Positions 24,826-35,243 of a DNA stretch of 64,000 nucleotides are shown here, piece after piece; the first letter of the stretch is position 1, and every line of letters begins with the position of its first letter. The translations under genes were made by a program, and so were the position numbers. This stretch comes from Sporosarcina quadrami (GTDB lineage Bacteria; Bacillota; Bacilli; Bacillales_A; Planococcaceae): positions 173,977-237,976 of the forward strand of contig NZ_JACSQN010000006.1 in assembly GCF_014836615.1 (NCBI RefSeq), written 5' to 3'. The notes under the pieces were generated by a model. That model was not told the DNA's origin. It did no database searches and saw only the letters and a program-made list of their open reading frames with translations.

Positions 24826-25053
24826 TTATTTTTCTTCTTCGCTTGGTGCTTCTTCTTTGAAGCCATATTTCTTGTTGAAGCGGTCGATACGTCCGTCCGC
24901 TGCAGCGAATTTTTGGCGTCCAGTGTAGAATGGGTGACATTCATTACATACTTCTACGCGAATGTCCTCTTTAACTGAACCTGTTTCAAATGTGTTTCCA
25001 CATGAACAAGTAACAGTAGCTACTTTGTAATTAGGATGAATTCCTGCTCTCAT
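24826..25053 (-). CDS. rpmE: Ribosomal protein bL31 (zinc form)
   Basis: A 75-residue large-subunit protein. Cys16, Cys18, Cys36 and Cys39 (CSCG and CNECH) mark the zinc-binding A-type. In bacilli the zinc-free form replaces it under zinc starvation. AGAGGAGAGAG precedes the ATG. Confidence 0.97.
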   Translation of the reverse strand: MRAGIHPNYKVATVTCSCGNTFETGSVKEDIRVEVCNECHPFYTGRQKFAAADGRIDRFNKKYGFKEEAPSEEEK

Positions 25054-25231
25054 CGGTCTCTCTCCTCTCGCCCTGAACCATCTGGAACAGAGTATGTTTT
25101 AAAGGTCTTGAATAAGACTGATGCCTTACACGGTCCGTATATGTCAACCGTATATGCAGCAAATTGTCGAAACCTTACTAGATAAGTGTATCAAATAATT
25201 GCCTATAACGCAATATGCATGCTTATATTTT

Positions 25232-26515
25232 TTACAGCAAACCTTTGCCGTTACGGTGTGCTTTCATTTCCTCATTTAGCTTTTCAAAGAATTCTTCATT
25301 TGACTTGGATTGACGTAATTTCTTTAAGAAGCGTTCGCCAAAATCAGACGAATCCGAGAATGTTTTACGAATTGCCCACAGTTTTTCAAGCTGATCTTTT
25401 GGAATTAACAGCTCTTCTTTACGCGTACCAGAGCGACGAATATCGAGCGCTGGGAAGATACGTCGTTCAGCAAGACTGCGGTCAAGATGAAGTTCCATAT
25501 TACCCGTTCCCTTGAATTCCTCGTAAATGACTTCGTCCATACGTGAACCTGTGTCAATTAAAGCTGTTGCAAGAATCGTCAAGCTGCCGCCTTCTTCAAG
25601 GTTACGTGCAGCACCGAAAAATCGTTTCGGTCTATGGAATGCGGCCGGGTCGATACCTCCTGACAATGTACGGCCACTTGGCGGAATGACAAGGTTGTAT
25701 GCGCGCGCAAGGCGAGTAATTGAATCCATCAAAATGACGACATCCCGCTTATGCTCAACGAGACGCATTGCACGTTCAAGTACGAGTTCAGCTACTTTCA
25801 CGTGATTTTCTGGTACTTCATCAAACGTGGAACTGACGACATCGGCTTTCACTGAACGTTCGATATCCGTTACCTCTTCCGGTCTTTCATCTATTAACAA
25901 GACAATAAGTTCCGCTTCAGGATGATTTGTCGTAATGGAATTTGCGATTTCCTTAAGGAGCATCGTTTTACCCGCTTTCGGGGGTGCGACAATCAATCCA
26001 CGTTGGCCGAAACCGACTGGAGAGACAAGATCCATGATACGTGTGGATAAGTGGGATGGACCTGTTTCAAGACGGATATGACGTTCAGGATAGAGCGGCG
26101 TGAGACCTGGGAAATGGACACGTTCTCGTGCGACTTCAGGGTTTTCACCGTTGACCGCCTCAACTTGGAGCAATCCATAATATCGTTCATTTTCTTTAGG
26201 TGGACGAACTTTTCCTGTTACTTTATCTCCGTTACGCAAGTCAAAACGGCGAATTTGGGATGCGGAAATATAGATGTCTTCTGAGCTCGGTGAGTAGTTG
26301 ATCGGACGCAGGAATCCGTATCCTTCCGATTGAATAATTTCAAGAACACCTTCCATGAAGAAGAATCCTTCTTGTTCGGCTCTTGTTTTTAAAATGGCAA
26401 AGATGAGTTCCTTCTTTGTCAGTTTGCTGTAATACGTAATTTTGTATTCTTTTGCAAGCTCGTATAGCTCTTTAAGAGTCATATTCTCCAAACTGGCAAT
26501 TGTTAATATTGACAT
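25232..26515 (-). CDS. rho: Transcription termination factor Rho
   Basis: A hexameric RNA helicase, 427 residues: N-terminal Rho-N and cold-shock-like RNA-binding domain (residues about 50-125, MEGVLEIIQSEGYGFLR), then the ATPase with Walker A VAPPKAGKT and the Q-loop and R-loop region. It lies 178 bases upstream of rpmE. The gap to glpX upstream holds two palindromic repeats. Confidence 0.97.
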   Translation of the reverse strand: MSILTIASLENMTLKELYELAKEYKITYYSKLTKKELIFAILKTRAEQEGFFFMEGVLEIIQSEGYGFLRPINYSPSSEDIYISASQIRRFDLRNGDKVTGKVRPPKENERYYGLLQVEAVNGENPEVARERVHFPGLTPLYPERHIRLETGPSHLSTRIMDLVSPVGFGQRGLIVAPPKAGKTMLLKEIANSITTNHPEAELIVLLIDERPEEVTDIERSVKADVVSSTFDEVPENHVKVAELVLERAMRLVEHKRDVVILMDSITRLARAYNLVIPPSGRTLSGGIDPAAFHRPKRFFGAARNLEEGGSLTILATALIDTGSRMDEVIYEEFKGTGNMELHLDRSLAERRIFPALDIRRSGTRKEELLIPKDQLEKLWAIRKTFSDSSDFGERFLKKLRQSKSNEEFFEKLNEEMKAHRNGKGLL

Positions 26516-26652
26516 GTTTTAATAAGCACCACTCTTTATATGATTTTGATTAATGAGGTTGTGTTGAGTTTAAGGTAGGTGAAGCTGTGAATAGAAGTTT
26601 GCCCGGCACAAGCCGGGCATTGGGGCAATCATTTCATTTAAGAATTAGTCAA

Positions 26653-26774
26653 TCCAGCTGCGGGCGCTAGATGCTCGGGTCATAAGTCTGATCTACTGCA
26701 CGGCAAAAAGCGCCGTTTCGTAGAGCAGTCTTATGCCTGTCGCATCTGAGCAAGCGCCCTCCGCTTTTTCTTAA
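26653..26774 (-). repeat. R1 palindromic repeat, copy 1
   Basis: A 122-bp unit that starts TCCAGCTGC and ends CCGCTTTTT (plus-strand reading). CATAAG-xCTG-xTCTAC pairs with the mirrored GTAGAxCAGxCTTATG around an inner ACGGC/GCCGT loop; outer GGCGCT pairs with AGCGCC. Tandem with the next copy. Confidence 0.85.
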
Positions 26775-26890
26775 TCCAGCTGCGAGCGCTAGATGCTCGG
26801 GTCATAAGTCTGCTCTACTGCACGGCAAAATGCGCCGTTTCGTAAATCAGTCTTATGCCTGTCGCATCTGAGCAAGCGCCCTCCGCTTTT
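26775..26890 (-). repeat. R1 palindromic repeat, copy 2, touching the glpX stop
   Basis: Second tandem copy, 122 bp after the first and highly similar. Its terminal T run overlaps the glpX TAA stop. Transcribed from glpX it would form a large hairpin right after the coding region. Confidence 0.85.
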
Positions 26891-27855
26891 TAGTCTTCCA
26901 TAACCAAATTCGGTTTTTTCTTCATGCTGTGTCTGCCTTCGACAAAGCGGATTGTTCCTGATTTTGAACGCATGACGAGTGAGTGTGTTTCGCTGTAGCC
27001 GCCTTTGAATTGGACGCCGCGAAGTAGTTCACCGTCCGTAACACCCGTTGCTGCGAAGATTGCGTCGTCGCCTTTAACAAGGTCATCCATGTAGAGGACT
27101 TTGCTGACGTCTATGCCCATTTTTTCACAACGAGCACGCTCTTCTTCGTTTGAAGGAACGAGTCGTCCTTGGATTTCTCCACCGAGGCATTTCAGTCCGA
27201 CTGCAGCGATGACGCCTTCAGGTGCTCCACCGAGACCGAAAAGAATGTCGACACCTGTGTCATCGAATGCTGTGTTGATGGCTGCCGCTACATCTCCGTC
27301 ATTGATCAGTTTGATGCGCGCACCAGCAGCACGGATTTCTTCGATAATTGCCGCATGGCGTTCACGGTTAAGGACAGTTGCCACAACTTCGTCGATCGAT
27401 TTGTTTTTCGCTTTGGCGACTGCTTGGAGGTTTTCTGTTACTGTTGCATCGATGCTGATTTTACCGACAGCTTCAGGTCCAACAGCAATTTTGTCCATAT
27501 ACATGTCAGGTGCGTTGAGCAGGTTACCTTTGTCTGCGATTGCAATAACCGCAAGCGCGTTCCATCCGCCTGATGCAACGATGTTCGTGCCTTCAAGTGG
27601 ATCGACCGCTACGTCAACTTCAGGTCCGTTCCCTGTTCCAAGTTCTTCACCGATATAAAGCATCGGTGCTTCATCCATTTCACCCTCGCCGATTACGACG
27701 ATTCCTTGCATCGGAATCGTGTCAAACACAGTACGCATCGCTGTCGTTGCGGCGTCATCCGCTTCGTTTTTTAAACCGCGTCCCATCCAGCGTGAAGCTG
27801 AGACAGCCGCCGCTTCTGTTACACGTACTAATTCCATCGATAAACTGCGTTCCAT
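26890..27855 (-). CDS. glpX: Class II fructose-1,6-bisphosphatase
   Basis: A gluconeogenic phosphatase, 321 residues. The metal and substrate motifs [12 protein letters not shown] and VDPLEGTN are present. GGGAGG precedes the ATG. The neighbours fba and fsa also act on fructose phosphates, so this stretch concentrates gluconeogenic and pentose phosphate steps. Confidence 0.95.
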   Translation of the reverse strand: MERSLSMELVRVTEAAAVSASRWMGRGLKNEADDAATTAMRTVFDTIPMQGIVVIGEGEMDEAPMLYIGEELGTGNGPEVDVAVDPLEGTNIVASGGWNALAVIAIADKGNLLNAPDMYMDKIAVGPEAVGKISIDATVTENLQAVAKAKNKSIDEVVATVLNRERHAAIIEEIRAAGARIKLINDGDVAAAINTAFDDTGVDILFGLGGAPEGVIAAVGLKCLGGEIQGRLVPSNEEERARCEKMGIDVSKVLYMDDLVKGDDAIFAATGVTDGELLRGVQFKGGYSETHSLVMRSKSGTIRFVEGRHSMKKKPNLVMED

Positions 27856-27947
27856 TATGATTGTTCCTCCCGTTATACGCTAAAAAGTTCAAGCCGTATG
27901 TTTTGTCATTGAACAGTATAGCACAATGTGTGGGATGTAATTCCCAT

Positions 27948-29225
27948 TTATTCGCTTATACTCGCTTTTTCTGAAATCGTCTCTTTGCGGATGTCCGCTC
28001 CGATCCCTTTAAGCTTTTCGATTAAATTGCTATAACCGCGTTCAATATGAATAATTTCCTGTATTTCCGTTTCACCTTCGGCAATTAACCCCGCGATGAC
28101 AAGTGCTGCTCCTGCACGTAAATCGGATGCACGAACTGTAGCACTTTCAAGCGGCGTTGGTCCGGAAAGTAATACAGAAGAACCTTCCACTTTCCCGTCC
28201 GCATTCATTCTACGCAATTCGTCGATTTGCTTAAATCGCGCAGAATAGATCGTATCCGAAATGACCGCTGAACCTGTTGCCTGTGTGAGTAGTACGGAGA
28301 ATGGCTGTTGCAAGTCAGTCGGAAAGCCCGGATAAACGAGGGTCTTCACATCCACTGCCATCAGATTCTTCGTTTTTGGAATGAAAATCTGTTCTTCCCG
28401 TTCTTCCACTTCCACGCCCATTTCACGCAGTTTCGCTGTTAATGCTTCAACGTGAAACGGAATGACGTTATCAATCGTAATGCCATTACCAGCTGCGGCC
28501 GCCATAATCATGAATGTGCCAGCTTCAATGCGGTCAGGAATAATTGTATGCTTCGTTCCGTGTAGCTTTTTAACACCATCAATACGAATAACGTTCGTTC
28601 CAGCGCCTTTAATATTGGCACCCATATTCGTAAGCAACGTCGCCACATCAATGATTTCAGGTTCTTTAGCAGCGTTTTCGATAATCGTCTGGCCCGTCGC
28701 TAGGACAGCAGCAAGCATAATATTAATCGTCGCGCCTACACTAACGACATCTAAGTAAACTTTAGCGCCCTTTAGTTCATCCGCACGCAAATAGATTGCA
28801 CCGTGTTCATTCGTCACTTTTGCGCCAAGCGCTTCAAAGCCTTTAATATGCTGGTCAATCGGACGAGGACCGAGATGGCAACCGCCTGGAAGACCGATTA
28901 CCGCATGTTTGAAGCGGCCGAGCATAGCGCCCATCATATAATAAGAAGCTCTCAGCTTTTTCACATTGCCATTTGGTAATGGCATCGCGATCATTTCAGA
29001 AGGGTCAATCGTCATCTTCCCGTCACTGAATTCCACTTTTCCTCCAATATCTTCAAGGAGCGCTTGGAGCGTGAGGACATCCGAAATTTCAGGGAGCCCT
29101 TCAATTGTTACAGGTGAGTCTGCCAAGATGGATGCCGGGATCAACGCGACGGCACTATTTTTAGCACCGCTCACTTTTATTGTTCCTTGTAAAGGTTTAC
29201 CGCCTTTAATTTTATAAACGTCCAT
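27948..29225 (-). CDS. murZ: UDP-N-acetylglucosamine 1-carboxyvinyltransferase (MurA, copy 2)
   Basis: A second MurA, 425 residues, with Lys22 (AKNS) and catalytic Cys116 in [14 protein letters not shown] intact, so it should be active. It corresponds to B. subtilis murAB/murZ, between fsa and glpX. Clearly diverged from copy 1 over the whole length. Confidence 0.95.
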   Translation of the reverse strand: MDVYKIKGGKPLQGTIKVSGAKNSAVALIPASILADSPVTIEGLPEISDVLTLQALLEDIGGKVEFSDGKMTIDPSEMIAMPLPNGNVKKLRASYYMMGAMLGRFKHAVIGLPGGCHLGPRPIDQHIKGFEALGAKVTNEHGAIYLRADELKGAKVYLDVVSVGATINIMLAAVLATGQTIIENAAKEPEIIDVATLLTNMGANIKGAGTNVIRIDGVKKLHGTKHTIIPDRIEAGTFMIMAAAAGNGITIDNVIPFHVEALTAKLREMGVEVEEREEQIFIPKTKNLMAVDVKTLVYPGFPTDLQQPFSVLLTQATGSAVISDTIYSARFKQIDELRRMNADGKVEGSSVLLSGPTPLESATVRASDLRAGAALVIAGLIAEGETEIQEIIHIERGYSNLIEKLKGIGADIRKETISEKASISE

Positions 29226-29246
29226 TTGAGTCTCCTTTAGTGCCGA

Positions 29247-29894
29247 TCACTTTGTTTCTCTTGATTCCCAATCTGCCAAAAATTGCTCAATCCCTTTATC
29301 CGTTAACGGATGGTTGAATAGTTGTGTAAGCACTTTGTATGGCGTTGTTGCGATGTGGGCACCAGCAAGTGCGACATCCGTGATTTGTTGCGGGCTGCGA
29401 ATTGAAGCAGCAATAATTTCCGTATCCATATCGTGAATCGTGAAAATATCTGCGATCGTTGCGATTAGTTGCATGCCGTCCTGGCCGATATCATCGAGTC
29501 TACCAAGGAAAGGGGATACGTATGTGGCGCCTGCACGTGCAGCAAGCAAGGCTTGATTGGCACTGAAAATGAGGGTAACATTTGTTTTAATGCCTTCTTG
29601 AGCAAATACGGAACACGCTTTCAGACCTTCTGGTGTCATTGGAAGCTTGACCGTAATATTCGGTGCGATTTTCGCAAGCTCACGACCTTCTTTGATCATG
29701 CCTTCCGCATCGAGTGCGATAACTTCCGCGCTGACAGATCCAGGTACGAGTGCCGTAATTTCACGGAGTCTGTCGTGGAATGAAATATTCTCTTTTGCTA
29801 CGAGTGATGGATTTGTTGTAACACCGGATAGAATTCCCCAGCTATGCGCTTCTTTAATTTCTTCAAAGTTTGCTGTATCGATGAAAAATTTCAT
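29247..29894 (-). CDS. tal: Transaldolase / fructose-6-phosphate aldolase family (TalC/FSA)
   Basis: A 215-residue small transaldolase. The Schiff-base Lys is in [12 protein letters not shown] and the phosphate site in [11 protein letters not shown]. In B. subtilis the orthologue YwjH is a transaldolase of the pentose phosphate pathway; FSA activity cannot be excluded from sequence. GGGGG precedes the ATG. Confidence 0.93.
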   Translation of the reverse strand: MKFFIDTANFEEIKEAHSWGILSGVTTNPSLVAKENISFHDRLREITALVPGSVSAEVIALDAEGMIKEGRELAKIAPNITVKLPMTPEGLKACSVFAQEGIKTNVTLIFSANQALLAARAGATYVSPFLGRLDDIGQDGMQLIATIADIFTIHDMDTEIIAASIRSPQQITDVALAGAHIATTPYKVLTQLFNHPLTDKGIEQFLADWESRETK

Positions 29895-29919
29895 TGGTTA
29901 TTATCCCCCTTTATGAATG

Positions 29920-29960
29920 GAAAAGAAGGAGAAGACACCCTGGAATTGATGCTTCTCCTT
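29920..29960 (-). terminator. Terminator or attenuator between fba and tal
   Basis: AAGGAGAAG pairs with CTTCTCCTT over a 17-base loop; on the minus strand a short T-rich tail (CTTTTCC) follows. It may limit read-through from fba into tal. Confidence 0.55.
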
Positions 29961-29999
29961 GTATTTTAGTCTGTTGAAAAGGTATTAGGCTTTTCCTTG

Positions 30000-30120
30000 T
30001 CCAGCTTCAGGCGCTAGATACTAGGGTCATAAGCCAAAGCTGCTTTGTGGCAAAGAGCGCCACTCCGCATCTCCGTCTTATGCCTGTCGCATCTGAGCGA
30101 GCGCCTTACGCTTTTCCTTG
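30000..30120 (-). repeat. R1 palindromic repeat, copy 3
   Basis: A 121-bp member of the same family as 26653-26890 (TCCAGCTTC at one end, ACGCTTTTCC at the other, shared CATAAG and CTTATGCCTGTCGCATCTGAGC blocks in 20-base pieces). Identical in the overlap to the copy that follows it. Confidence 0.85.
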
Positions 30121-30236
30121 TCCAGCTTCAGGCGCTAGATACTAGGGTCATAAGCCAAAGCTGCTTTGTGGCAAAGAGCGCCACTCCGCATCTCCGTCTT
30201 ATGCCTGTCGCATCTGAGCGAGCGCCTTACGCTTTT
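30121..30236 (-). repeat. R1 palindromic repeat, copy 4, containing the fba stop codon
   Basis: Second tandem copy. Its end AAAAGCGTAAGG supplies the last codons and the TAA of fba (Gly-Lys-Ala-stop), so the repeat overlaps coding sequence. Confidence 0.85.
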
Positions 30237-31084
30237 CCTGCACTACCAAACTCACGCATCTTACCAATAACCGTCTTTTTAATAGCATCGCGCATTGGTG
30301 TCAGATATTTACGTGGATCGTAGACATCCTGATCTGCATTCAACGTGTCGCGAACAGCTTTCGTACCTTCAATCTGATTTTCAGTGTTGACGTTAATTTT
30401 TGCAGTTCCTAGTGAAATGGAACGTTGGATATCTTTTGTTGGAATTCCTGTTCCGCCATGAAGAACGAGTGGAAGATCCGATTGGCCGGAGATCTCTTCC
30501 ATTTCTTTAAAGCCTAAGTTCGGCTCACCTTTGTATGGTCCGTGAACGGATCCAAGTGCAGGTGCCAGGCAATCAATGCCTGTATTGTCGACGAGTTGTT
30601 TGCATTCTGCAGGATCTGCGTAAATGACGCCATCCGCGATGACATCGTCTTCTTGTCCACCGACAACTCCAAGCTCAGCTTCGACGGAAACGTCTCTAGC
30701 GTGTGCATAGTCAACGACTTTTTTCGTAATTTCAATATTCTCTTCAAGTGGTTTTGAAGATGCATCAATCATAACGGATGTAAAGCCTGCGTCAATCGCC
30801 TCTTTACACTTTTCAAAGCTTGAACCGTGGTCCAGGTGGATAGCTACAGGTACGGTGATTTTATAATCATGCATAAGTCCTTTCACCATATGTACGACCG
30901 TTGTGAAGCCGCCCATATAGCGTGCCGCACCTTCAGATACGCCAAGGATAACGGGTGATTGCTCTTCTTGTGCCGCTTGTAAAATAGCTTGCGTGTATTC
31001 AAGGTTGTTCAAATTGAACTGACCGATTGCATATCCTTCTTTTTTACCTTTGATCATCATATCTTTCATTGAAACTAATGCCAT
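30227..31084 (-). CDS. fba: Class II fructose-1,6-bisphosphate aldolase
   Basis: A zinc aldolase of glycolysis and gluconeogenesis, 285 residues. Zinc and substrate residues are in [25 protein letters not shown] and [16 protein letters not shown] precedes the ATG. The C-terminal codons come from an R1 repeat. Confidence 0.97.
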   Translation of the reverse strand: MALVSMKDMMIKGKKEGYAIGQFNLNNLEYTQAILQAAQEEQSPVILGVSEGAARYMGGFTTVVHMVKGLMHDYKITVPVAIHLDHGSSFEKCKEAIDAGFTSVMIDASSKPLEENIEITKKVVDYAHARDVSVEAELGVVGGQEDDVIADGVIYADPAECKQLVDNTGIDCLAPALGSVHGPYKGEPNLGFKEMEEISGQSDLPLVLHGGTGIPTKDIQRSISLGTAKINVNTENQIEGTKAVRDTLNADQDVYDPRKYLTPMRDAIKKTVIGKMREFGSAGKA

Positions 31085-31128
31085 GTATAATCCTCCTCTG
31101 AATTGTTGGGATGAATTTATGAACCATT

Positions 31129-31156
31129 ATGTTATATACCTCTTTTATCATAACAA
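31129..31156 (-). promoter_or_regulatory. Likely fba promoter
   Basis: TTGTTA (31151-31156) and TAACAT (31129-31134) on the minus strand, spacer 16 bases, right after the spo0F terminator. Confidence 0.45.
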
Positions 31157-31182
31157 AAACAGACAGTATTTACTACTGTCTG
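31153..31182 (-). terminator. Terminator after spo0F
   Basis: CAGACAGTA pairs with TACTGTCTG, followed on the minus strand by TTTTTG. Confidence 0.85.
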
Positions 31183-31215
31183 AGCTATAGATCGGCACTT
31201 GGTATAAGTTTAATT

Positions 31216-31584
31216 TCAAGGTTTCTTATACCCTACTGTTTCAAAAACCGCATCTCGCACTTCATATATATTGAACGGTTTCGTAAAGTATCTTTCTGCA
31301 CCAAATGCAAATGCTTCTTCAGTCAAATCAATTTCTCCGTATGCGGTCATCATAATGACAGGAACGTCGGCATGCTGCTTTTTTATATGTTTGAGCACTT
31401 CGACTCCTGACATTCCCGGCATCCTCATGTCGAGAAGGACACAATCGGGCTTTTTTTCTGAGACAGAATGAAGCGCTTCCAATCCATTTGCTGCTAGCCT
31501 TGTTACAAATCCTTCTTTTGCAAAAACTTCATTTAACAATAGACGGATTCCGGTTTGATCATCAACAATTAACAACGTTTTCAC
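31216..31584 (-). CDS. spo0F: Sporulation phosphorelay protein Spo0F
   Basis: A single-domain response regulator of 122 residues that passes phosphate from sporulation kinases to Spo0B. Asp8, Asp9, phospho-acceptor Asp52, Thr80 and Lys102 are in place; VDDQTGIRLLLNEVF and TAYGEIDLTEEA are close to B. subtilis Spo0F. It is divergent from ywjG and has its own terminator. Confidence 0.96.
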   Translation of the reverse strand: MKTLLIVDDQTGIRLLLNEVFAKEGFVTRLAANGLEALHSVSEKKPDCVLLDMRMPGMSGVEVLKHIKKQHADVPVIMMTAYGEIDLTEEAFAFGAERYFTKPFNIYEVRDAVFETVGYKKP

Positions 31585-31629
31585 TTAGCTGACACGCCCC
31601 TTTTTTCTACATACATATATATTACTTGT

Positions 31630-31659
31630 ATATTTGACACAGACATCTAAATATCCTCT
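31630..31659 (-). promoter_or_regulatory. Candidate sigma-H promoter of spo0F
   Basis: On the minus strand AGAGGATAT (31651-31659) and CAAATAT (31630-31636) are separated by 14 bases and resemble the sigma-H -35 and -10 boxes. B. subtilis spo0F has a sigma-H promoter. A perfect Spo0A box was not found. Confidence 0.4.
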
Positions 31660-31716
31660 ATATTCCCAACATTATTGCAAGATTGTTTCAAATATTACTT
31701 GTGTTGTGAGACAAGA

Positions 31717-31764
31717 GTCTTTACTGAAGTCTTTACTGAAGTCTTTACTGAAGTCTTTACTTAA
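31717..31764. repeat. 12-bp tandem repeat, four copies
   Basis: GTCTTTACTGAA is repeated exactly three times and then as GTCTTTACTTAA, in the region between the divergent genes spo0F and ywjG. Confidence 0.95.
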
Positions 31765-31842
31765 GGCATTTAGCAACGTAAGTTGACGTATTTGGCTTTA
31801 TTTAAAAGAATAAATATAATAGACATTGAGGTGGTATTGAAA

Positions 31843-32364
31843 ATGAAAATGTTAACGACACAAATGGGCGGGCTTGTGCAACGTGCAGGTTCGAATAATG
31901 AAGAAGCGGTGGAAGAGACTGCACGACTGCTTGCGCAAGCGACTATCGGTGAAGGACGCGTCATTTTTGCAGGTTTTGGCGAAATGAAGGCAGTCGTCGT
32001 CAATGCATTAAGTGCTGCTGAACCGTTTAAGGGAGCGGTGCAGTATGAAGAAGGGATGGTTATTCATTCCGCAGATCGTGTGTGGCTGTTTGCCCGTTCG
32101 AGTGCGGATGAGGATGCATATGAATTGGCTGCGAAACTAGCTGAGCAGTTCATTCCGTTTGCTGTGATGGCAGGCGAAAAAGCAGATGCTGACGGTAATG
32201 AACTCGCGGAACTTGCGTATACATATATGGCGACAGGCGTCACGAAAGGGATTTTACCTAATGATGTCGGAGAACGAATTGTTCAGCCCCATTTGTTTGT
32301 TGCGTTGTTTTTATATGAGGCAGTGAAGATAGCGTATGACGAGATGGTGTTTGATGAGGATTAA
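31843..32364 (+). CDS. ywjG: DUF2529 family protein YwjG
   Basis: A 173-residue protein of unknown function with a SIS-like alpha/beta look (GRVIFAGFGEMKAVVVNAL). It is at the same place, between spo0F and pyrG, as in B. subtilis, and is the only plus-strand gene in the first 60 kb. The ATG at 31843 follows GAGGTGG; an upstream ATG would add 20 residues without a ribosome site. Confidence 0.85.
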   Translation: MKMLTTQMGGLVQRAGSNNEEAVEETARLLAQATIGEGRVIFAGFGEMKAVVVNALSAAEPFKGAVQYEEGMVIHSADRVWLFARSSADEDAYELAAKLAEQFIPFAVMAGEKADADGNELAELAYTYMATGVTKGILPNDVGERIVQPHLFVALFLYEAVKIAYDEMVFDED

Positions 32365-32380
32365 TCGGAGGAAGTGGCCG

Positions 32381-32440
32381 GTTATGGACTTTTCGGAAAA
32401 GTTATGGACTTCTGCAGACAGTTATGGACTTTTAGGCGTT
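32381..32440 (+). repeat. Family B array (3 units of exactly 20 bp)
   Basis: GTTATGGACTT starts at 32381, 32401 and 32421. It begins 17 bases after the ywjG stop and precedes the terminator, so it should be in the 3' end of the ywjG transcript. It is the same family, in sense orientation, as the array downstream of cobD at 51960-52095. Confidence 0.9.
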
Positions 32441-32451
32441 TAGTGAACATG

Positions 32452-32496
32452 AAAAACGGCAGTGACTCCCTATCATTGAGGGTCACTGCCGTTTTG
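32452..32496. terminator. Bidirectional terminator between ywjG and pyrG
   Basis: A 13-bp perfect stem, AAAACGGCAGTGA with TCACTGCCGTTTT, with T runs on both strands; it serves the two convergent genes. Confidence 0.93.
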
Positions 32497-32499
32497 TTA

Positions 32500-34161
<1,662 letters not shown>

Positions 34162-34163
34162 TT

Positions 34164-34204
34164 AAAAAAAGCGCTCCACTGTAGTCTATCTACAAAAGGA
34201 GCGC
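34164..34204 (-). terminator. pyrG leader attenuator
   Basis: On the minus strand GCGCTCC pairs with GGAGCGC, followed by seven T. The left arm GCTCCTTTT can instead pair with a run of G at the 5' end of the transcript. In B. subtilis extra G residues added at low CTP do this and prevent termination. Confidence 0.88.
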
Positions 34205-34240
34205 GTATACACGGATTCATGTGTCCTTATTCAAGGAGCC

Positions 34241-34277
34241 CAAATAGAAGCTTAAATCCTAAGACGCCCGATGTCAA
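34241..34277 (-). promoter_or_regulatory. pyrG promoter with GGGCTCC start (CTP-sensing)
   Basis: TTGACA (34272-34277), 17-base spacer, TAAGCT (34249-34254), 7 bases, then GGGCTCC from 34241. The initial GGGC is the sequence at which B. subtilis RNA polymerase adds extra G when CTP is low. Confidence 0.85.
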
Positions 34278-34298
34278 GAAAATAGTTTCTCAGTGGAA

Positions 34299-34868
34299 TT
34301 AAAGTTCTTCTTCGTCTTCTTCTTCCTCGTCATCTTCTTCATCGTCGAGTTCTTCATCAGGGATGATTTCAAGCTCATCATCGTCTTCGACAAGATCTAC
34401 ATCGATTTCAATGATTTCTTCCTCTTCTTCATCGTCATCGTCGTCTTCATCATCATCTTCGTCATCGATTTCGTCGAATCCTTCGTCAAATAGCTCGTCC
34501 TCTTCGACTTCATCGTCGTCCTCGTCTTCATCCTCGTCATCGTCGTCATACGCTTTTTTCTTCTTTTTCTTTTTGCGTACTTTGACGACTGGAGCTGTTT
34601 CTTCTTCGATCTGATCGACTGGATACCATTCACGCAATCCCCAACGATTGTCATTGATTGCAAGGAAACGGCCATCGATATTCATATCTGTGTAAAACTG
34701 TGGCAATCTGTCTTTCATCTGCTTTTCTGATAATCCTGTCAGTTCACGGATTTCATCCATTAATTCTTTAAGCGTCAATGGGTCACGTCTGTCTGTTAAT
34801 ATGGCATAAGCGATATCAATCCAAGATTCTTCCAGAAGTTCTTCTCTACTTAATTCTTTTATGTTCAT
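34299..34868 (-). CDS. rpoE: RNA polymerase delta subunit
   Basis: 189 residues. The N-terminal HARE-HTH domain (1-95, SREELLEESWIDIAYAILTD) binds core polymerase; a Lys-rich patch (KVRKKKKKKK) is followed by an almost pure Asp/Glu tail of about 80 residues. Delta helps polymerase recycling and sensitivity to initiating nucleotide. The acidic tail is somewhat longer than in B. subtilis. Confidence 0.95.
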   Translation of the reverse strand: MNIKELSREELLEESWIDIAYAILTDRRDPLTLKELMDEIRELTGLSEKQMKDRLPQFYTDMNIDGRFLAINDNRWGLREWYPVDQIEEETAPVVKVRKKKKKKKAYDDDDEDEDEDDDEVEEDELFDEGFDEIDDEDDDEDDDDDEEEEEIIEIDVDLVEDDDELEIIPDEELDDEEDDEEEEDEEEL

Positions 34869-34907
34869 TCAACGCACGTCCTTTCTCTGAACAAAAGCAT
34901 ACTTATC

Positions 34908-34913
34908 ATTATA
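34908..34913 (-). promoter_or_regulatory. Probable rpoE -10 box
   Basis: TATAAT on the minus strand, about 40 bases upstream of the rpoE ATG. The -35 region is poor. Confidence 0.4.
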
Positions 34914-34934
34914 TACAATGAAGTGCCCTTTATG

Positions 34935-35099
34935 CTACCCTCTTTTACTCTGCTTGAACCGTTGGAATTCTTTTAGGCTCAAATACCCAAGATATACGGA
35001 TGCTATTGAAAAAGGAATCGCGCCAAAACCTTCGTCGTATAGGAAATAGACGAGGAGGAGAATGATTCCGATAATCAAAACATGCTGATACAGTTTCAT
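34935..35099 (-). CDS. Small membrane protein, 54 residues, unknown function
   Basis: The ATG at 35099 follows AGAGGTG by 5 bases. The product has one strongly hydrophobic segment (residues about 7-20, LIIGIILLLVYFLY), a second weaker one (27-42, FGAIPFSIASVYLGYL) and a basic end KRG. Another frame over the same DNA gives a longer but unlikely peptide. It stands between icmF and rpoE. I do not recognise a family. Confidence 0.6.
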   Translation of the reverse strand: MKLYQHVLIIGIILLLVYFLYDEGFGAIPFSIASVYLGYLSLKEFQRFKQSKRG

Positions 35100-35205
35100 C
35101 CCCACACCTCTCTCCTACTATTCTATCCATTATACGTGTGACACTTGCGTAAAATCCACTAACAAACCATTTTTATCGAATGAATGTCAAAATCTTTTTG
35201 AGCTT

Positions 35206-35234
35206 CTGAAAAGAACGCCCCCGAGAGAGCGTTC
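35206..35234 (-). terminator. Terminator after icmF
   Basis: GAACGC pairs with GCGTTC around a 10-base loop, followed on the minus strand by TTTTCAG. Confidence 0.65.
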
Positions 35235-35243
35235 GAATTGATA

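Noticed and set aside
34293..34614. Plus-strand frames rich in Phe/Ile or Ser opposite rpoE
   Set aside because: Shadows of the Asp/Glu-rich tail of the delta subunit.
34945..35130. 61-residue minus-strand frame between rpoE and icmF
   Set aside because: Polar, composition unlike a protein; the frame with the 54-residue membrane protein has the ribosome site.
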